A stretch of 64,000 nt of DNA, from the NCBI GenBank assembly GCA_963972425.1, contig CAXAUF010000005.1, positions 1 through 64,000 of the forward strand, written 5' to 3'. The position numbers and the translations under genes are program-made. Below the pieces are notes generated by a model. That model searched no databases and was not told where the DNA came from. It saw only the letters and a program-made list of their open reading frames with translations. This DNA comes from Algorimicrobium sp002414705. Its GTDB lineage: Bacteria > Bacteroidota > Bacteroidia > Flavobacteriales > Flavobacteriaceae. This document shows, in pieces, positions 8,123 through 16,132 of the stretch; position 1 is the first letter of the stretch; each line of letters begins with the position of its first letter.

Positions 8123-9448
8123 TTGAAAGCAAAAATTTTTAGTTTATTTATTTCACTTTCGGTAGTTGCTTGTTCATCTGATAATGAAATAGCTCTTACA
8201 AATCCTGATGTTCCAAGCACATCAGTTACTACATTGGGTGGATCTAAAAACGAAAGTGGGCAATCCATTATAAAAACAACAGATGGTGGTTACGCTATAT
8301 TAGGTTTTACACAAAGTGCTGATGGAGATATTTCAGACAAAATAAACGAGAGTTATGACTTTTGGGTGTTAAAATATGACACTAATCATATTCTTCAATG
8401 GTCTAAAACGTATGGCGGAACAGGCAATGATCGTGGCGAAAAAATAGTACAAACACCAGATGGAGGCTATGCTGTTTTAGGCTATAGTGATAGTAATGAT
8501 GGTGATGTTACAACCAACGCAGGCGCTCAAGATTACTGGCTAACAAAATTAGACTCCAGTGGAAATCTAATCTGGCAACAATCTTATGGATATGCAGGTT
8601 CTGATCGCGGAACGTCTTTATTAGTGACATCAGATGGTGGGTTTTTCATGACAGGCATTCTAGATGTTTCGGCTTCAGGAGGTGCTGGAAATACTAGAAA
8701 TGTGAGCTCCAGACATGCAGGAGGTGATTATTGGGCTTTAAAACTAGATAATCAAGGCATGATAGAATGGAGCAAATATTATGGTGGCAGTTTCACAGAT
8801 TCTCCTTTTGATGCCATTCAAACCACTGATGGCGATTATATCATTGTAGGCTCTTCAGATAGTGATGATGTAGATATTACCAATAATATAGGTCAATATG
8901 ATTTTTGGGTACTAAAAGTTTCAAGTTCTGGAGCTATTATTTGGGAGAAAAATTTTGGAGGAACACAAATAGATGAAGCACGTGGAATTATCGATTCTGG
9001 TGATGGTAATTATCTCATTATTGGAGATACACGCAGTGAGGATATTCAAATTTCAAATAATCTAGGTGCTGCAGATTTATGGCTCATAAAAATAACACCT
9101 TTAGGGGAACTAATTTGGGAGAAGACGCTAGGTGGCAGCAATTTTGATGCTGGACGCTCCATAACTAAAGCATCTGATAACGGTTTTATTCTATCAGGAA
9201 ATTCCAGAAGTGCCGATGGAAACTTAACGAACAACAAAGGTCAAAATGATGGTTGGTTGCTAAAAGTTGATTCAAACGGGTCTATCATCAAACAAAAATC
9301 CGTTGGTGGATTAGCTATTGATTTTTGTAACAGTGCTATTGAATTAGACGACAAAACAATAATTGGTGTTGGAGAATCTAGTAGTACTGATGGCGATATT
9401 TTAGAAAATAAAGGATTCACAGACCTATTAATTATAAAAACAAAATGA
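8123..9448 (+). CDS. Lipoprotein with seven beta-propeller-like repeats (TTG start)
   Basis: A 441-residue exported lipoprotein. The signal peptide MKAKIFSLFISLSVVAC ends in a lipobox at Cys17 and begins exactly at a TTG (8123). No in-frame ATG or GTG lies between it and the upstream stop 7 bp away, so TTG is very probably the real start. The mature part consists of seven repeats of roughly 55-60 residues with the pattern TxDGGYxxxGxSxSxDGD...DxWxxKxxxxGxxxWxxxxGG, typical of bacteroidotal surface beta-propellers; seven blades would close a propeller. No enzymatic motif is seen. Its stop overlaps the start of the MbnP-like gene (ATGA), indicating translational coupling. A cell-surface binding or scaffold role in the operon is inferred. 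Confidence 0.82.
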   Translation: MKAKIFSLFISLSVVACSSDNEIALTNPDVPSTSVTTLGGSKNESGQSIIKTTDGGYAILGFTQSADGDISDKINESYDFWVLKYDTNHILQWSKTYGGTGNDRGEKIVQTPDGGYAVLGYSDSNDGDVTTNAGAQDYWLTKLDSSGNLIWQQSYGYAGSDRGTSLLVTSDGGFFMTGILDVSASGGAGNTRNVSSRHAGGDYWALKLDNQGMIEWSKYYGGSFTDSPFDAIQTTDGDYIIVGSSDSDDVDITNNIGQYDFWVLKVSSSGAIIWEKNFGGTQIDEARGIIDSGDGNYLIIGDTRSEDIQISNNLGAADLWLIKITPLGELIWEKTLGGSNFDAGRSITKASDNGFILSGNSRSADGNLTNNKGQNDGWLLKVDSNGSIIKQKSVGGLAIDFCNSAIELDDKTIIGVGESSSTDGDILENKGFTDLLIIKTK

Positions 9449-10215
9449 AAAAAATAATATCAATCCTTGTATTGACTTGCGTTATTTTTTCCTGTAGTGA
9501 AGATAAAGACGACACACTATTAGCTCCAATACCACAAGCTACAATTGCATTTAATTTTACGCACAATTGGGATGGAATTACAATAAACAGTAACAATCTT
9601 CAAACAGAAATAGTTACTAATGCTCATGGCGAAATTATGAGTATGACAAGATTACGTTATTTAGTATCTCGACTAGAATTAACAAATGAAAATGGAAACA
9701 TTTATAGTTTTGATGGGTATAAGTTCACCGATATAGCTAATGAAACGACCTATAATTTTTCACCTGCTAATAACAGCATTCCCATTGGGACGTACACGCT
9801 TAAATTTATTTGGGGCTTTAATGAAACAGATAATGTAGATGGTGCACATCCAGATTTAAACAGTGCATCTTGGAACTGGCCAGCTATGTTAGGTGGTGGT
9901 TATCATTTCATGCAATTTGATGGTAATTATAACATTAATACCACACCCATGCCATTTAATTTCCACAATGGAACAGCACGTGTAAGCGCAGATGTTTTTG
10001 AGCAAAATTTTGCTGAAATTATTCTTCCAACGCAAATTACGATTACCAATAATGCAACCATAGAGGTAAAAATGAATGTTGCAGAATTTTTCAAAAACCC
10101 AAACACATGGGATTTAAATGTGCTTGACACACCATTAATGCCAAATTATGATGCGCAGAAAATGATGCAAGAAAATGTTTCAACTGTATTTTCTATTGGA
10201 GCCATCATGCAATAA
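9445..10215 (+). CDS. MbnP-like (metallo-mystery pair P) lipoprotein
   Basis: A 256-residue lipoprotein (MKKIISILVLTCVIFSC, lipid-attachment Cys17) of the MbnP family. Visible family hallmarks are an N-terminal HNWDG (His40, Trp42), a central FIWGFNE, the conserved SASWNWPAMLGGGYHF stretch (Trp143, Trp145, His154) and FNFHNG (His174). In methanotroph methanobactin operons MbnP is a periplasmic copper-binding protein made with the di-haem protein MbnH, and tryptophan-to-kynurenine oxidation by MbnH has been described. The same pair is widespread without methanobactin genes. Here the MbnH-like gene follows after 11 bp, and no mbnA/B/C is visible. Copper binding and tryptophan modification of this protein are inferences from the family. 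Confidence 0.85.
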   Translation: MKKIISILVLTCVIFSCSEDKDDTLLAPIPQATIAFNFTHNWDGITINSNNLQTEIVTNAHGEIMSMTRLRYLVSRLELTNENGNIYSFDGYKFTDIANETTYNFSPANNSIPIGTYTLKFIWGFNETDNVDGAHPDLNSASWNWPAMLGGGYHFMQFDGNYNINTTPMPFNFHNGTARVSADVFEQNFAEIILPTQITITNNATIEVKMNVAEFFKNPNTWDLNVLDTPLMPNYDAQKMMQENVSTVFSIGAIMQ

Positions 10216-10226
10216 AACAGTCAAAA

Positions 10227-11297
10227 ATGAATAGATTATTAGCATCCACACTTTTAATTTTCTGTGTTTTTATAGCTGCTTGCAGTAATGAAGATACGGA
10301 AGCGTATGTTAATAAACCAACCGCTCAACCTCTTAATATTCCACCTTTATTTGAACAATTAATTATCAATCCTGTAATTCCTATTAATAATCCACAAACA
10401 GTTGAAGGCGTAGCTCTTGGTAAAAAATTATTTTTCGACAGAATACTTTCTGCCAATAACACACAAGCCTGTGCTAGTTGCCACAGTCCACAAAAAGCCT
10501 TTACAGATAATGCCCAATTTAGTGTTGGTATTGATGGTATTTCAGGAACCCGAAATTCCATGCCATTGTTTAATTTAGCCTGGAATTATGACGAAAAATT
10601 CTTTTGGGATGGTAGCGTATTTAGCCTGGAACATCAAGCTTTAGAACCTGTTGAAAATCCAATAGAAATGAATAATACTTGGGAAATTGTTATTTCTAGA
10701 TTGCAACAACATCCTGAATATCCCAATTTATTTGCTAATGCATTTGGCGATGGTTCTATTACAAAAGAAAAAGCAACCAAAGCACTCGCACAATTTGAAC
10801 GTACACTTATTTCAGCAAACTCAAAATTCGATAAATATTTGTTAGGTGAAACTACCTTAACACCTCAAGAAACTAATGGGTTAAATGTGTTTATGGATGA
10901 AACTCGAGGCGATTGTTTCCACTGTCATGGTAATCCAAATAATCCGCTATGGACAGATAATATGTTTCACAACAACGGATTGGATACTACCTTTTCCGAT
11001 ATAGGTTTTGGAGCCATAACAGGAAATCCAGCTGATAATGGAAAGTTTAAGTCACCATCCCTACGTAATTTAGCGTATACAGCTCCCTTTATGCATGACG
11101 GTCGTTTTGCAACTTTGGATGAAGTGATTAATCATTATAGTGAAGGCCTACAAAACTCGCCTACTATTGACCCGTTAATGAAAAAATTAGCTCAAGGAGG
11201 CGTACAACTTTCTGCAGTGGACAAAGCAGATTTAAAAGCTTTTTTACTCACATTATCCGATCCATCTTTTATTAATAATCCAGCATTTCAAAATTAA
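10227..11297 (+). CDS. Di-haem cytochrome c peroxidase / MbnH-MauG-like lipoprotein
   Basis: A 356-residue periplasm-facing protein with a lipoprotein-type signal (lipobox FIAAC, Cys19). It has two c-type haem sites: CASCH at residues 82-86 and CFHCH at residues 230-234. The spacing, the LGKKLFFD segment after the linker, SGTRNSMPLFN, and the C-terminal SPSLRNLAYTAPFMHDGRF block are characteristic of the bacterial cytochrome c peroxidase/MauG superfamily. In MbnP-linked members (MbnH) the enzyme oxidises its partner rather than simply removing hydrogen peroxide. Its position directly after the MbnP-like gene supports that role. A conventional peroxidase role remains possible, because the residue coordinating the N-terminal haem cannot be assigned without alignment. 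Confidence 0.88.
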   Translation: MNRLLASTLLIFCVFIAACSNEDTEAYVNKPTAQPLNIPPLFEQLIINPVIPINNPQTVEGVALGKKLFFDRILSANNTQACASCHSPQKAFTDNAQFSVGIDGISGTRNSMPLFNLAWNYDEKFFWDGSVFSLEHQALEPVENPIEMNNTWEIVISRLQQHPEYPNLFANAFGDGSITKEKATKALAQFERTLISANSKFDKYLLGETTLTPQETNGLNVFMDETRGDCFHCHGNPNNPLWTDNMFHNNGLDTTFSDIGFGAITGNPADNGKFKSPSLRNLAYTAPFMHDGRFATLDEVINHYSEGLQNSPTIDPLMKKLAQGGVQLSAVDKADLKAFLLTLSDPSFINNPAFQN

Positions 11298-11440
11298 TTT
11301 GAAATACGAATTTTTAATTGAATCCCTTTATTTTACTGAACTTTTTCACATTAAAAAAATAACGCATAGGCATAACTTTTTTCTATGCATCTATCTATTA
11401 ATATCATGTTAGGTTATATGGAAATCCATGACTTATATTG

Positions 11441-11448
11441 TATATTTG
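11441..11448 (+). promoter_or_regulatory. Putative -7 element of the suf operon promoter
   Basis: TATATTTG fits TAnnTTTG and lies 31 bp before the sufA ATG, a normal leader length. The 182-bp gap after the peroxidase gene is AT-rich. No obvious IscR- or Fur-type palindrome is seen in it. Confidence 0.55.
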
Positions 11449-11479
11449 CATACTATTTAGAGCAAATCTAATTAAGACT

Positions 11480-11809
11480 ATGATAAAAGTATCTGAAACA
11501 GCAAAAAAGAAAGTCGTTGAATTAATGACTGAAGACGGCTATAATGCAACAACCGACTATGTTCGTGTTGGTGTAAAAAGTGGTGGTTGCTCTGGCTTGT
11601 CGTACGATTTAAAATTTGACAAAGACCAAGCAGATGGTGATAAAGTTTTTGAAGATAATGGTGTAAAAATCATTATAGACAAGAAAAGCTTCCTATACCT
11701 TATTGGAACAACACTAGAATATTCTGGAGGTTTAAATGGTACTGGTTTTGTTTTTAATAATCCCAATGCCAATAGAACATGTGGTTGTGGTGAAAGTTTT
11801 TCACTTTAA
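11480..11809 (+). CDS. sufA: A-type iron-sulphur carrier, SufA/ErpA/IscA-like
   Basis: A 109-residue HesB/IscA-family carrier that accepts Fe-S clusters from the SufBCD scaffold and passes them to apoproteins. The three conserved cysteines are present: Cys37 in KSGGCSGL and Cys101/Cys103 in the C-terminal TCGCGESF. The ATG at 11480 (MIKVSETAKK) fits the family start. An upstream in-frame TTG would add 14 atypical hydrophobic residues. It is the first gene of the suf operon and is 50 bp from sufB. Confidence 0.92.
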   Translation: MIKVSETAKKKVVELMTEDGYNATTDYVRVGVKSGGCSGLSYDLKFDKDQADGDKVFEDNGVKIIIDKKSFLYLIGTTLEYSGGLNGTGFVFNNPNANRTCGCGESFSL

Positions 11810-11859
11810 ACCCTACCTAACCTTTCCCATGGAGAGGAATTAAAAAAAAGAAATTACAG

Positions 11860-13308
11860 ATGAGTAAATATACAGAGGACGATTTAAGAGAAGAGTTAAA
11901 AACCAAGGAATACGAATACGGTTTCTATACAGATATCGAGTCGGATACATTTCCTGTCGGTTTAAATGAAGATGTTGTTCGTGCCATTTCTAAACGAAAA
12001 GAAGAACCGGAATGGATGACAGAATGGCGATTAGAAGCTTTTCGCGTTTGGCAAGACATGGTTGAACCTGAATGGGCAAACGTACATTATAAGAAACCTG
12101 ATTTCCAAGCCATTTCTTATTATTCAGCTCCAAACAGCAAACCGAAATATGATAGTTTGGATGAGGTAGATCCTGAATTACTGGAAACCTTTAAAAAATT
12201 AGGTATTTCCATTGATGAGCAAAAAAAATTAGCCAATGTGGCTATGGATGTGGTTGTAGATTCCGTTTCGGTAGCAACAACATTCAAAAAAACACTAGGC
12301 GAAAAAGGGATAATTTTTATGAGTATTTCAGAAGCTATCAAAGAGCATCCTGAATTAGTCAGAAAATATCTAGGAACCGTAGTTCCTCAAAAAGATAATT
12401 TTTATGCCGCTTTAAATTCAGCTGTATTTAGTGATGGTTCTTTCTGTTACATTCCAAAAGGGGTTCGTTGCCCAATGGAATTATCAACCTATTTTAGAAT
12501 TAATCAAGCTGGAACGGGACAATTTGAAAGAACACTGGTTATTGCAGACGAAGGTAGCTATGTAAGTTACCTAGAAGGTTGCACTGCGCCAAGTCGTGAT
12601 GAAAACCAACTGCATGCTGCTGTTGTAGAACTAATTGCTCTGGATGATGCCGAAATAAAATATTCAACTGTACAAAACTGGTATCCCGGAAATGCCGAAG
12701 GAAAAGGTGGTGTTTTTAATTTTGTAACTAAACGTGGTTTATGCGAGAAAAACGCTAAAATTTCCTGGACACAAGTAGAAACAGGATCTGCTGTAACCTG
12801 GAAATATCCTAGTTGTGTTTTAAAAGGTGATAATTCTGTAGGCGAATTTTACTCCATTGCTGTTACTAATAATTTCCAGCAAGCAGATACAGGAACCAAA
12901 ATGATTCATTTAGGTAAGAACACAAAATCAACAATTATTTCGAAAGGAATTTCCGCTGGAAAATCGCAAAATTCTTACAGAGGTTTGGTTCAAATTAGCT
13001 CACGTGCAGATAATGCTCGAAACTTTTCTCAATGTGATAGTTTGTTAATGGGTAACGAATGTGGTGCACATACCTTCCCGTATATAGAAGCTAAAAACAA
13101 ATCGGCTATTATAGAACACGAAGCAACCACGAGTAAAATTGGTGAAGACCAAATATTTTATTGTAACCAACGTGGAATTGACACCGAAAAAGCTATTGCA
13201 CTAATTGTAAACGGTTTTAGTAAAGAAGTATTAAATAAACTTCCTATGGAATTTGCTGTAGAAGCTCAAAAACTATTAGAAATTAGTTTGGAAGGCTCTG
13301 TAGGATAA
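11860..13308 (+). CDS. sufB: Fe-S cluster assembly scaffold SufB
   Basis: A 482-residue SufB, the right-handed beta-helix component of the SufBC2D scaffold on which new Fe-S clusters are built in the cytoplasm. Family signatures include KGVRCPMELSTYFRIN, EGCTAPSRDENQLHAAVVEL, the SRADNARNFSQCDSLL stretch and the C-terminal EATTSKIGEDQIFYCNQRGI, with the conserved cysteine near residue 400 in the QCDSLL context. Length and N-terminal helical domain match the family. It is followed after 31 bp by a lipoprotein gene that is not part of the canonical operon. Confidence 0.97.
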   Translation: MSKYTEDDLREELKTKEYEYGFYTDIESDTFPVGLNEDVVRAISKRKEEPEWMTEWRLEAFRVWQDMVEPEWANVHYKKPDFQAISYYSAPNSKPKYDSLDEVDPELLETFKKLGISIDEQKKLANVAMDVVVDSVSVATTFKKTLGEKGIIFMSISEAIKEHPELVRKYLGTVVPQKDNFYAALNSAVFSDGSFCYIPKGVRCPMELSTYFRINQAGTGQFERTLVIADEGSYVSYLEGCTAPSRDENQLHAAVVELIALDDAEIKYSTVQNWYPGNAEGKGGVFNFVTKRGLCEKNAKISWTQVETGSAVTWKYPSCVLKGDNSVGEFYSIAVTNNFQQADTGTKMIHLGKNTKSTIISKGISAGKSQNSYRGLVQISSRADNARNFSQCDSLLMGNECGAHTFPYIEAKNKSAIIEHEATTSKIGEDQIFYCNQRGIDTEKAIALIVNGFSKEVLNKLPMEFAVEAQKLLEISLEGSVG

Positions 13309-13339
13309 AAAAATAATCAACCTTTTTAGTAGTAATTTT

Positions 13340-13771
13340 ATGAAAAAACTAGCCATTCTTTTAATGATATCTATCGTTTTTATGAGTTGTAAAAATGAAA
13401 GTAAAACCGAAGAAACCACAACGGAAACAGAAGCCATTGATATGGATAGCCCAAATCGCACCAGCAAACAAAACGATGGACTTACCTTATTAAATGGTGA
13501 ATTTGTATACTATGAAAATGCGGCTGTATTGCAAACACATCGTGAAGTTTACGGAGTTGTTTTAGACGATAAAATGATGGAGTTAAACAACATGGCAGAA
13601 GCTTATAAAAAAGAGCCAACAGATTATGCCACAGTTTCCATTCGTGGTAAAGTAGTACCAAAACCAGAAAACGAAGAAGGCTGGCCTTTTCGAGTAGAGA
13701 TAAAAGAAATTTTAAGCGTTTCAGCATCAAATCCTGAAACCAATAATGTAGTAAAATTGGAATCCAAATAA
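13340..13771 (+). CDS. Uncharacterised lipoprotein between sufB and sufC
   Basis: A 143-residue protein with a clear lipoprotein signal (MKKLAILLMISIVFMSC, Cys17), followed by an acidic Thr/Glu-rich linker (about 20-45) and a compact domain (about 50-135). That domain contains LNGEFVYYENAAVLQT, EVYGVVLDDKM and a beta-rich ATVSIRGKVVPKPENEEGWPFRVEIKE segment cut by the loop. The last part has the look of a small OB-like fold, as in NlpE C-terminal domains, but that is only a visual impression. It ends one base before the sufC start, so it is co-transcribed and probably translationally coupled with a cytoplasmic Fe-S assembly ATPase although it is exported itself. Function unknown. Confidence 0.82.
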   Translation: MKKLAILLMISIVFMSCKNESKTEETTTETEAIDMDSPNRTSKQNDGLTLLNGEFVYYENAAVLQTHREVYGVVLDDKMMELNNMAEAYKKEPTDYATVSIRGKVVPKPENEEGWPFRVEIKEILSVSASNPETNNVVKLESK

Positions 13772-13772
13772 C

Positions 13773-14525
13773 ATGTTAAAAATAAACAACTTACACGCAA
13801 GTGTTGACGATAAAGCCATTTTAAGAGGCATAAATTTAGAAGTAAAACCAGGTGAAGTCCACGCTATTATGGGTCCAAATGGATCTGGTAAAAGTACGCT
13901 AGCTTCTGTTATTGCTGGTAAAGAAGAATACGAAGTAACAGATGGAACCATCTTATTAGAAAACGAAAATATTGATGAATTAGCAGCAGAAGAACGTGCT
14001 CACAAAGGTGTTTTCTTGTCATTTCAATATCCTGTAGAAATTCCAGGTGTTTCGGTAACAAACTTTATCAAAACGGCTATTAACGAAACACGTAAAGCAA
14101 AAGGATTAAAAGATATGCCAGCCAATGAAATGCTGAAATTAATTCGTGAAAAAGCTGAAATGCTAGAAATTGACAGAAAATTCTTATCACGTTCTTTAAA
14201 TGAAGGGTTTTCTGGAGGAGAAAAGAAACGTAATGAAATTTTTCAAATGGCTATGCTAGAACCTAAATTGGCAATTCTTGATGAAACCGATTCTGGTTTG
14301 GATATTGATGCCTTACGTATTGTAGCTAATGGTGTAAATAAACTTAAAAGCAAGGACAATGCAGTTATTGTAATAACACATTACCAGCGCTTGTTAGATT
14401 ATATCGTTCCAGATTTTGTTCACGTTTTATACAATGGTCGTATTGTAAAATCCGGAGGAAAAGAATTAGCGCATGAGCTTGAAGAAAAAGGTTACGACTG
14501 GATTAAGGAAGAAGTAAACGCATAG
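13773..14525 (+). CDS. sufC: Fe-S cluster assembly ATPase SufC
   Basis: A 250-residue ABC-type ATPase of the SufBC2D complex. Walker A GPNGSGKS is at residues 34-41, the ABC signature FSGGEKKR at 146-153, and Walker B LAILDE at 166-171 followed by TDSGLD, the SufC-specific variant. The H-motif histidine is in VITHYQRLLDY. It lies one base downstream of the lipoprotein gene and 151 bp upstream of sufD. Confidence 0.97.
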   Translation: MLKINNLHASVDDKAILRGINLEVKPGEVHAIMGPNGSGKSTLASVIAGKEEYEVTDGTILLENENIDELAAEERAHKGVFLSFQYPVEIPGVSVTNFIKTAINETRKAKGLKDMPANEMLKLIREKAEMLEIDRKFLSRSLNEGFSGGEKKRNEIFQMAMLEPKLAILDETDSGLDIDALRIVANGVNKLKSKDNAVIVITHYQRLLDYIVPDFVHVLYNGRIVKSGGKELAHELEEKGYDWIKEEVNA

Positions 14526-14537
14526 TAAGTGTAAAAG

Positions 14538-14590
14538 TTTTATGTTCAAAAAATTCAAGTTTCATAAAACATGCTTTTTTTGAAAAAAGC
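14538..14590 (+). other. Two adjacent hairpins between sufC and sufD
   Basis: GTTTTATG (14538-14545) pairs with CATAAAAC (14563-14570). Immediately after, GCTTTTTT and AAAAAAGC (14573-14590) form a second, AT-rich near-palindrome. They sit in the 151-bp gap inside the operon and could be an mRNA-stability or attenuation structure. The second one is low-complexity, so significance is modest. Confidence 0.4.
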
Positions 14591-14676
14591 TTTATTAGTA
14601 TAAAAATAGCAAACAGCTTTCTCTAGCAGCTTCATAATTATTGAAGATTACTACCGAAAACTGAAAACTGAATCAC

Positions 14677-15990
14677 ATGGAATTAAAAGATAAATTAGTA
14701 TCCTCATTTATGGCTTTCGAAGATCAGATTGATATCGATTCGCCAGTGCATGATATTAGAAGTGAAGCAATAAAAACATTTGAAACTAATGGTTTTCCCA
14801 GTAAACGAGATGAAGCTTGGAAATACACATCGCTTAACACCGTATTAAAACATGATTATAGTGTGTTTCCAAAACAGGAAAATGCACTAGATTATCAGGA
14901 TGTTAAAAAATACTTCATTCATGATATAGACACCTACAAAATAGTATTTATAGACGGTAAATATTCGTCATACTTATCTCAAACAACCCACGAAGGTATT
15001 GATGTTTGCCTGATGTCGTCTGCATTAAATAAACCAAAATACCGCCTAATTATTGAAAATTATTTCAATAAAATAGCAGGCAAGGACAGTATAACATCCC
15101 TAAACACAGCGTTTTCGCAAGAAGGTGCTTACATTCATATTCCAAAAAACAAACTGGTTGCAAAACCTATTCAGATTATTCATTTTGCAACTGGAAATGA
15201 ATCGGCTTTAATGCTTCAACCACGAAATTTAATTGTGGTAGATGAGAATTCGCATGTTCAAATTATTGAACGTCACCAGAGTTTAACCAGCAATCCTGTT
15301 TTAACAAACAGCGTTACAGAAATTCATGCCAACAAACGTGCGATTGTAGATTATTATAAAATTCAAAACGACAATGAGCATGCCTCTTTAATTGATAGCA
15401 CGTTTATCAATCAGAAACGCGAAAGTCATGCAGCTGTTCATACGTTTTCATTTGGTGGAAAATTAACGCGTAACAATTTGAATTTTTATCAAAATGGCGA
15501 ACGTATAGATTCTACACTAAAAGGTGTCACCATTATTGGCAACAAACAGCATGTAGATCACAACACGTTGGTGCATCATATTGAACCTAATTGCGAAAGC
15601 CATCAGGATTATAAGGGTATTTTTGGCGATAGTTCTACAGGTGTTTTTAACGGAAAAGTGCTTGTAGATAAAGACGCTCAAAAAACCAATGCGTTTCAAG
15701 CTAACAACAATATTTTGGTGAGCGATAAAGCCAGTATCAACACCAAACCACAATTAGAAATTTTTGCTGACGATGTTAAATGTTCACATGGTTGTACTAT
15801 TGGTCAACTAGACGAAAGCGCTATGTTTTACATGCGTTCAAGAGGTATTCCAGAAAAGGAAGCCAAGGCGTTACTTATGTTTGCATTTAGTAATAACGTA
15901 TTGAGTTCGGTTAAAATTCCTGAAATAAAACAACGTATCACAAAAATTATTGCTCATAAATTGGGCGTTAATATTGGTTTCGATTTGTAG
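14677..15990 (+). CDS. sufD: Fe-S cluster assembly protein SufD
   Basis: A 437-residue partner of SufB in the SufBC2D scaffold, thought to be needed for iron entry. Visible family features are the N-terminal helical part with FPSKRDEAWKYTSLN, the beta-helix core, NGKVLVDKDAQKTNAFQ, and the C-terminal ADDVKCSHGCTIGQLDESAMFY with the conserved KCSHG, then the RGIPEKEAKALL helix. It follows sufC in the same orientation. The 142-bp gap to sufS contains a copy of a dispersed repeat. Confidence 0.96.
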   Translation: MELKDKLVSSFMAFEDQIDIDSPVHDIRSEAIKTFETNGFPSKRDEAWKYTSLNTVLKHDYSVFPKQENALDYQDVKKYFIHDIDTYKIVFIDGKYSSYLSQTTHEGIDVCLMSSALNKPKYRLIIENYFNKIAGKDSITSLNTAFSQEGAYIHIPKNKLVAKPIQIIHFATGNESALMLQPRNLIVVDENSHVQIIERHQSLTSNPVLTNSVTEIHANKRAIVDYYKIQNDNEHASLIDSTFINQKRESHAAVHTFSFGGKLTRNNLNFYQNGERIDSTLKGVTIIGNKQHVDHNTLVHHIEPNCESHQDYKGIFGDSSTGVFNGKVLVDKDAQKTNAFQANNNILVSDKASINTKPQLEIFADDVKCSHGCTIGQLDESAMFYMRSRGIPEKEAKALLMFAFSNNVLSSVKIPEIKQRITKIIAHKLGVNIGFDL

Positions 15991-16043
15991 ACAAAGCGGA
16001 AAATAGATGTCTTAATTAATAAGAATTAATCTGTATTTCTTGG

Positions 16044-16115
16044 AGCTATTTCACGCTATCCGCTAAATCTTTTTGCTAAAAAAAAGCAAAAAGGATATCG
16101 CTACTATCGTGGCTA
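16044..16115 (+). repeat. Dispersed intergenic repeat with internal hairpin, copy 1
   Basis: A 72-bp element between sufD and sufS, beginning AGCTATTTCACGCT and ending ATCGTGGCTA. It contains an 8-bp stem CTTTTTGC (16069-16076) / GCAAAAAG (16086-16093). A diverged copy lies in opposite orientation at 52385-52454. The stem is conserved between the two with a compensatory base-pair change. Confidence 0.75.
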
Positions 16116-16132
16116 TTTTTTAAAACAACACT

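Noticed and set aside
10227..11297. Simple hydrogen-peroxide-detoxifying cytochrome c peroxidase as the only reading
   Set aside because: Not excluded by sequence, but the adjacent MbnP-like gene makes an MbnH-type partner-oxidising role at least as likely; the call was kept broad.
11811..11845. Near-palindrome CCTTTCCCATGGAGAGG between sufA and sufB as an operator
   Set aside because: Pairing is imperfect and short; no second copy or known regulator site supports it.
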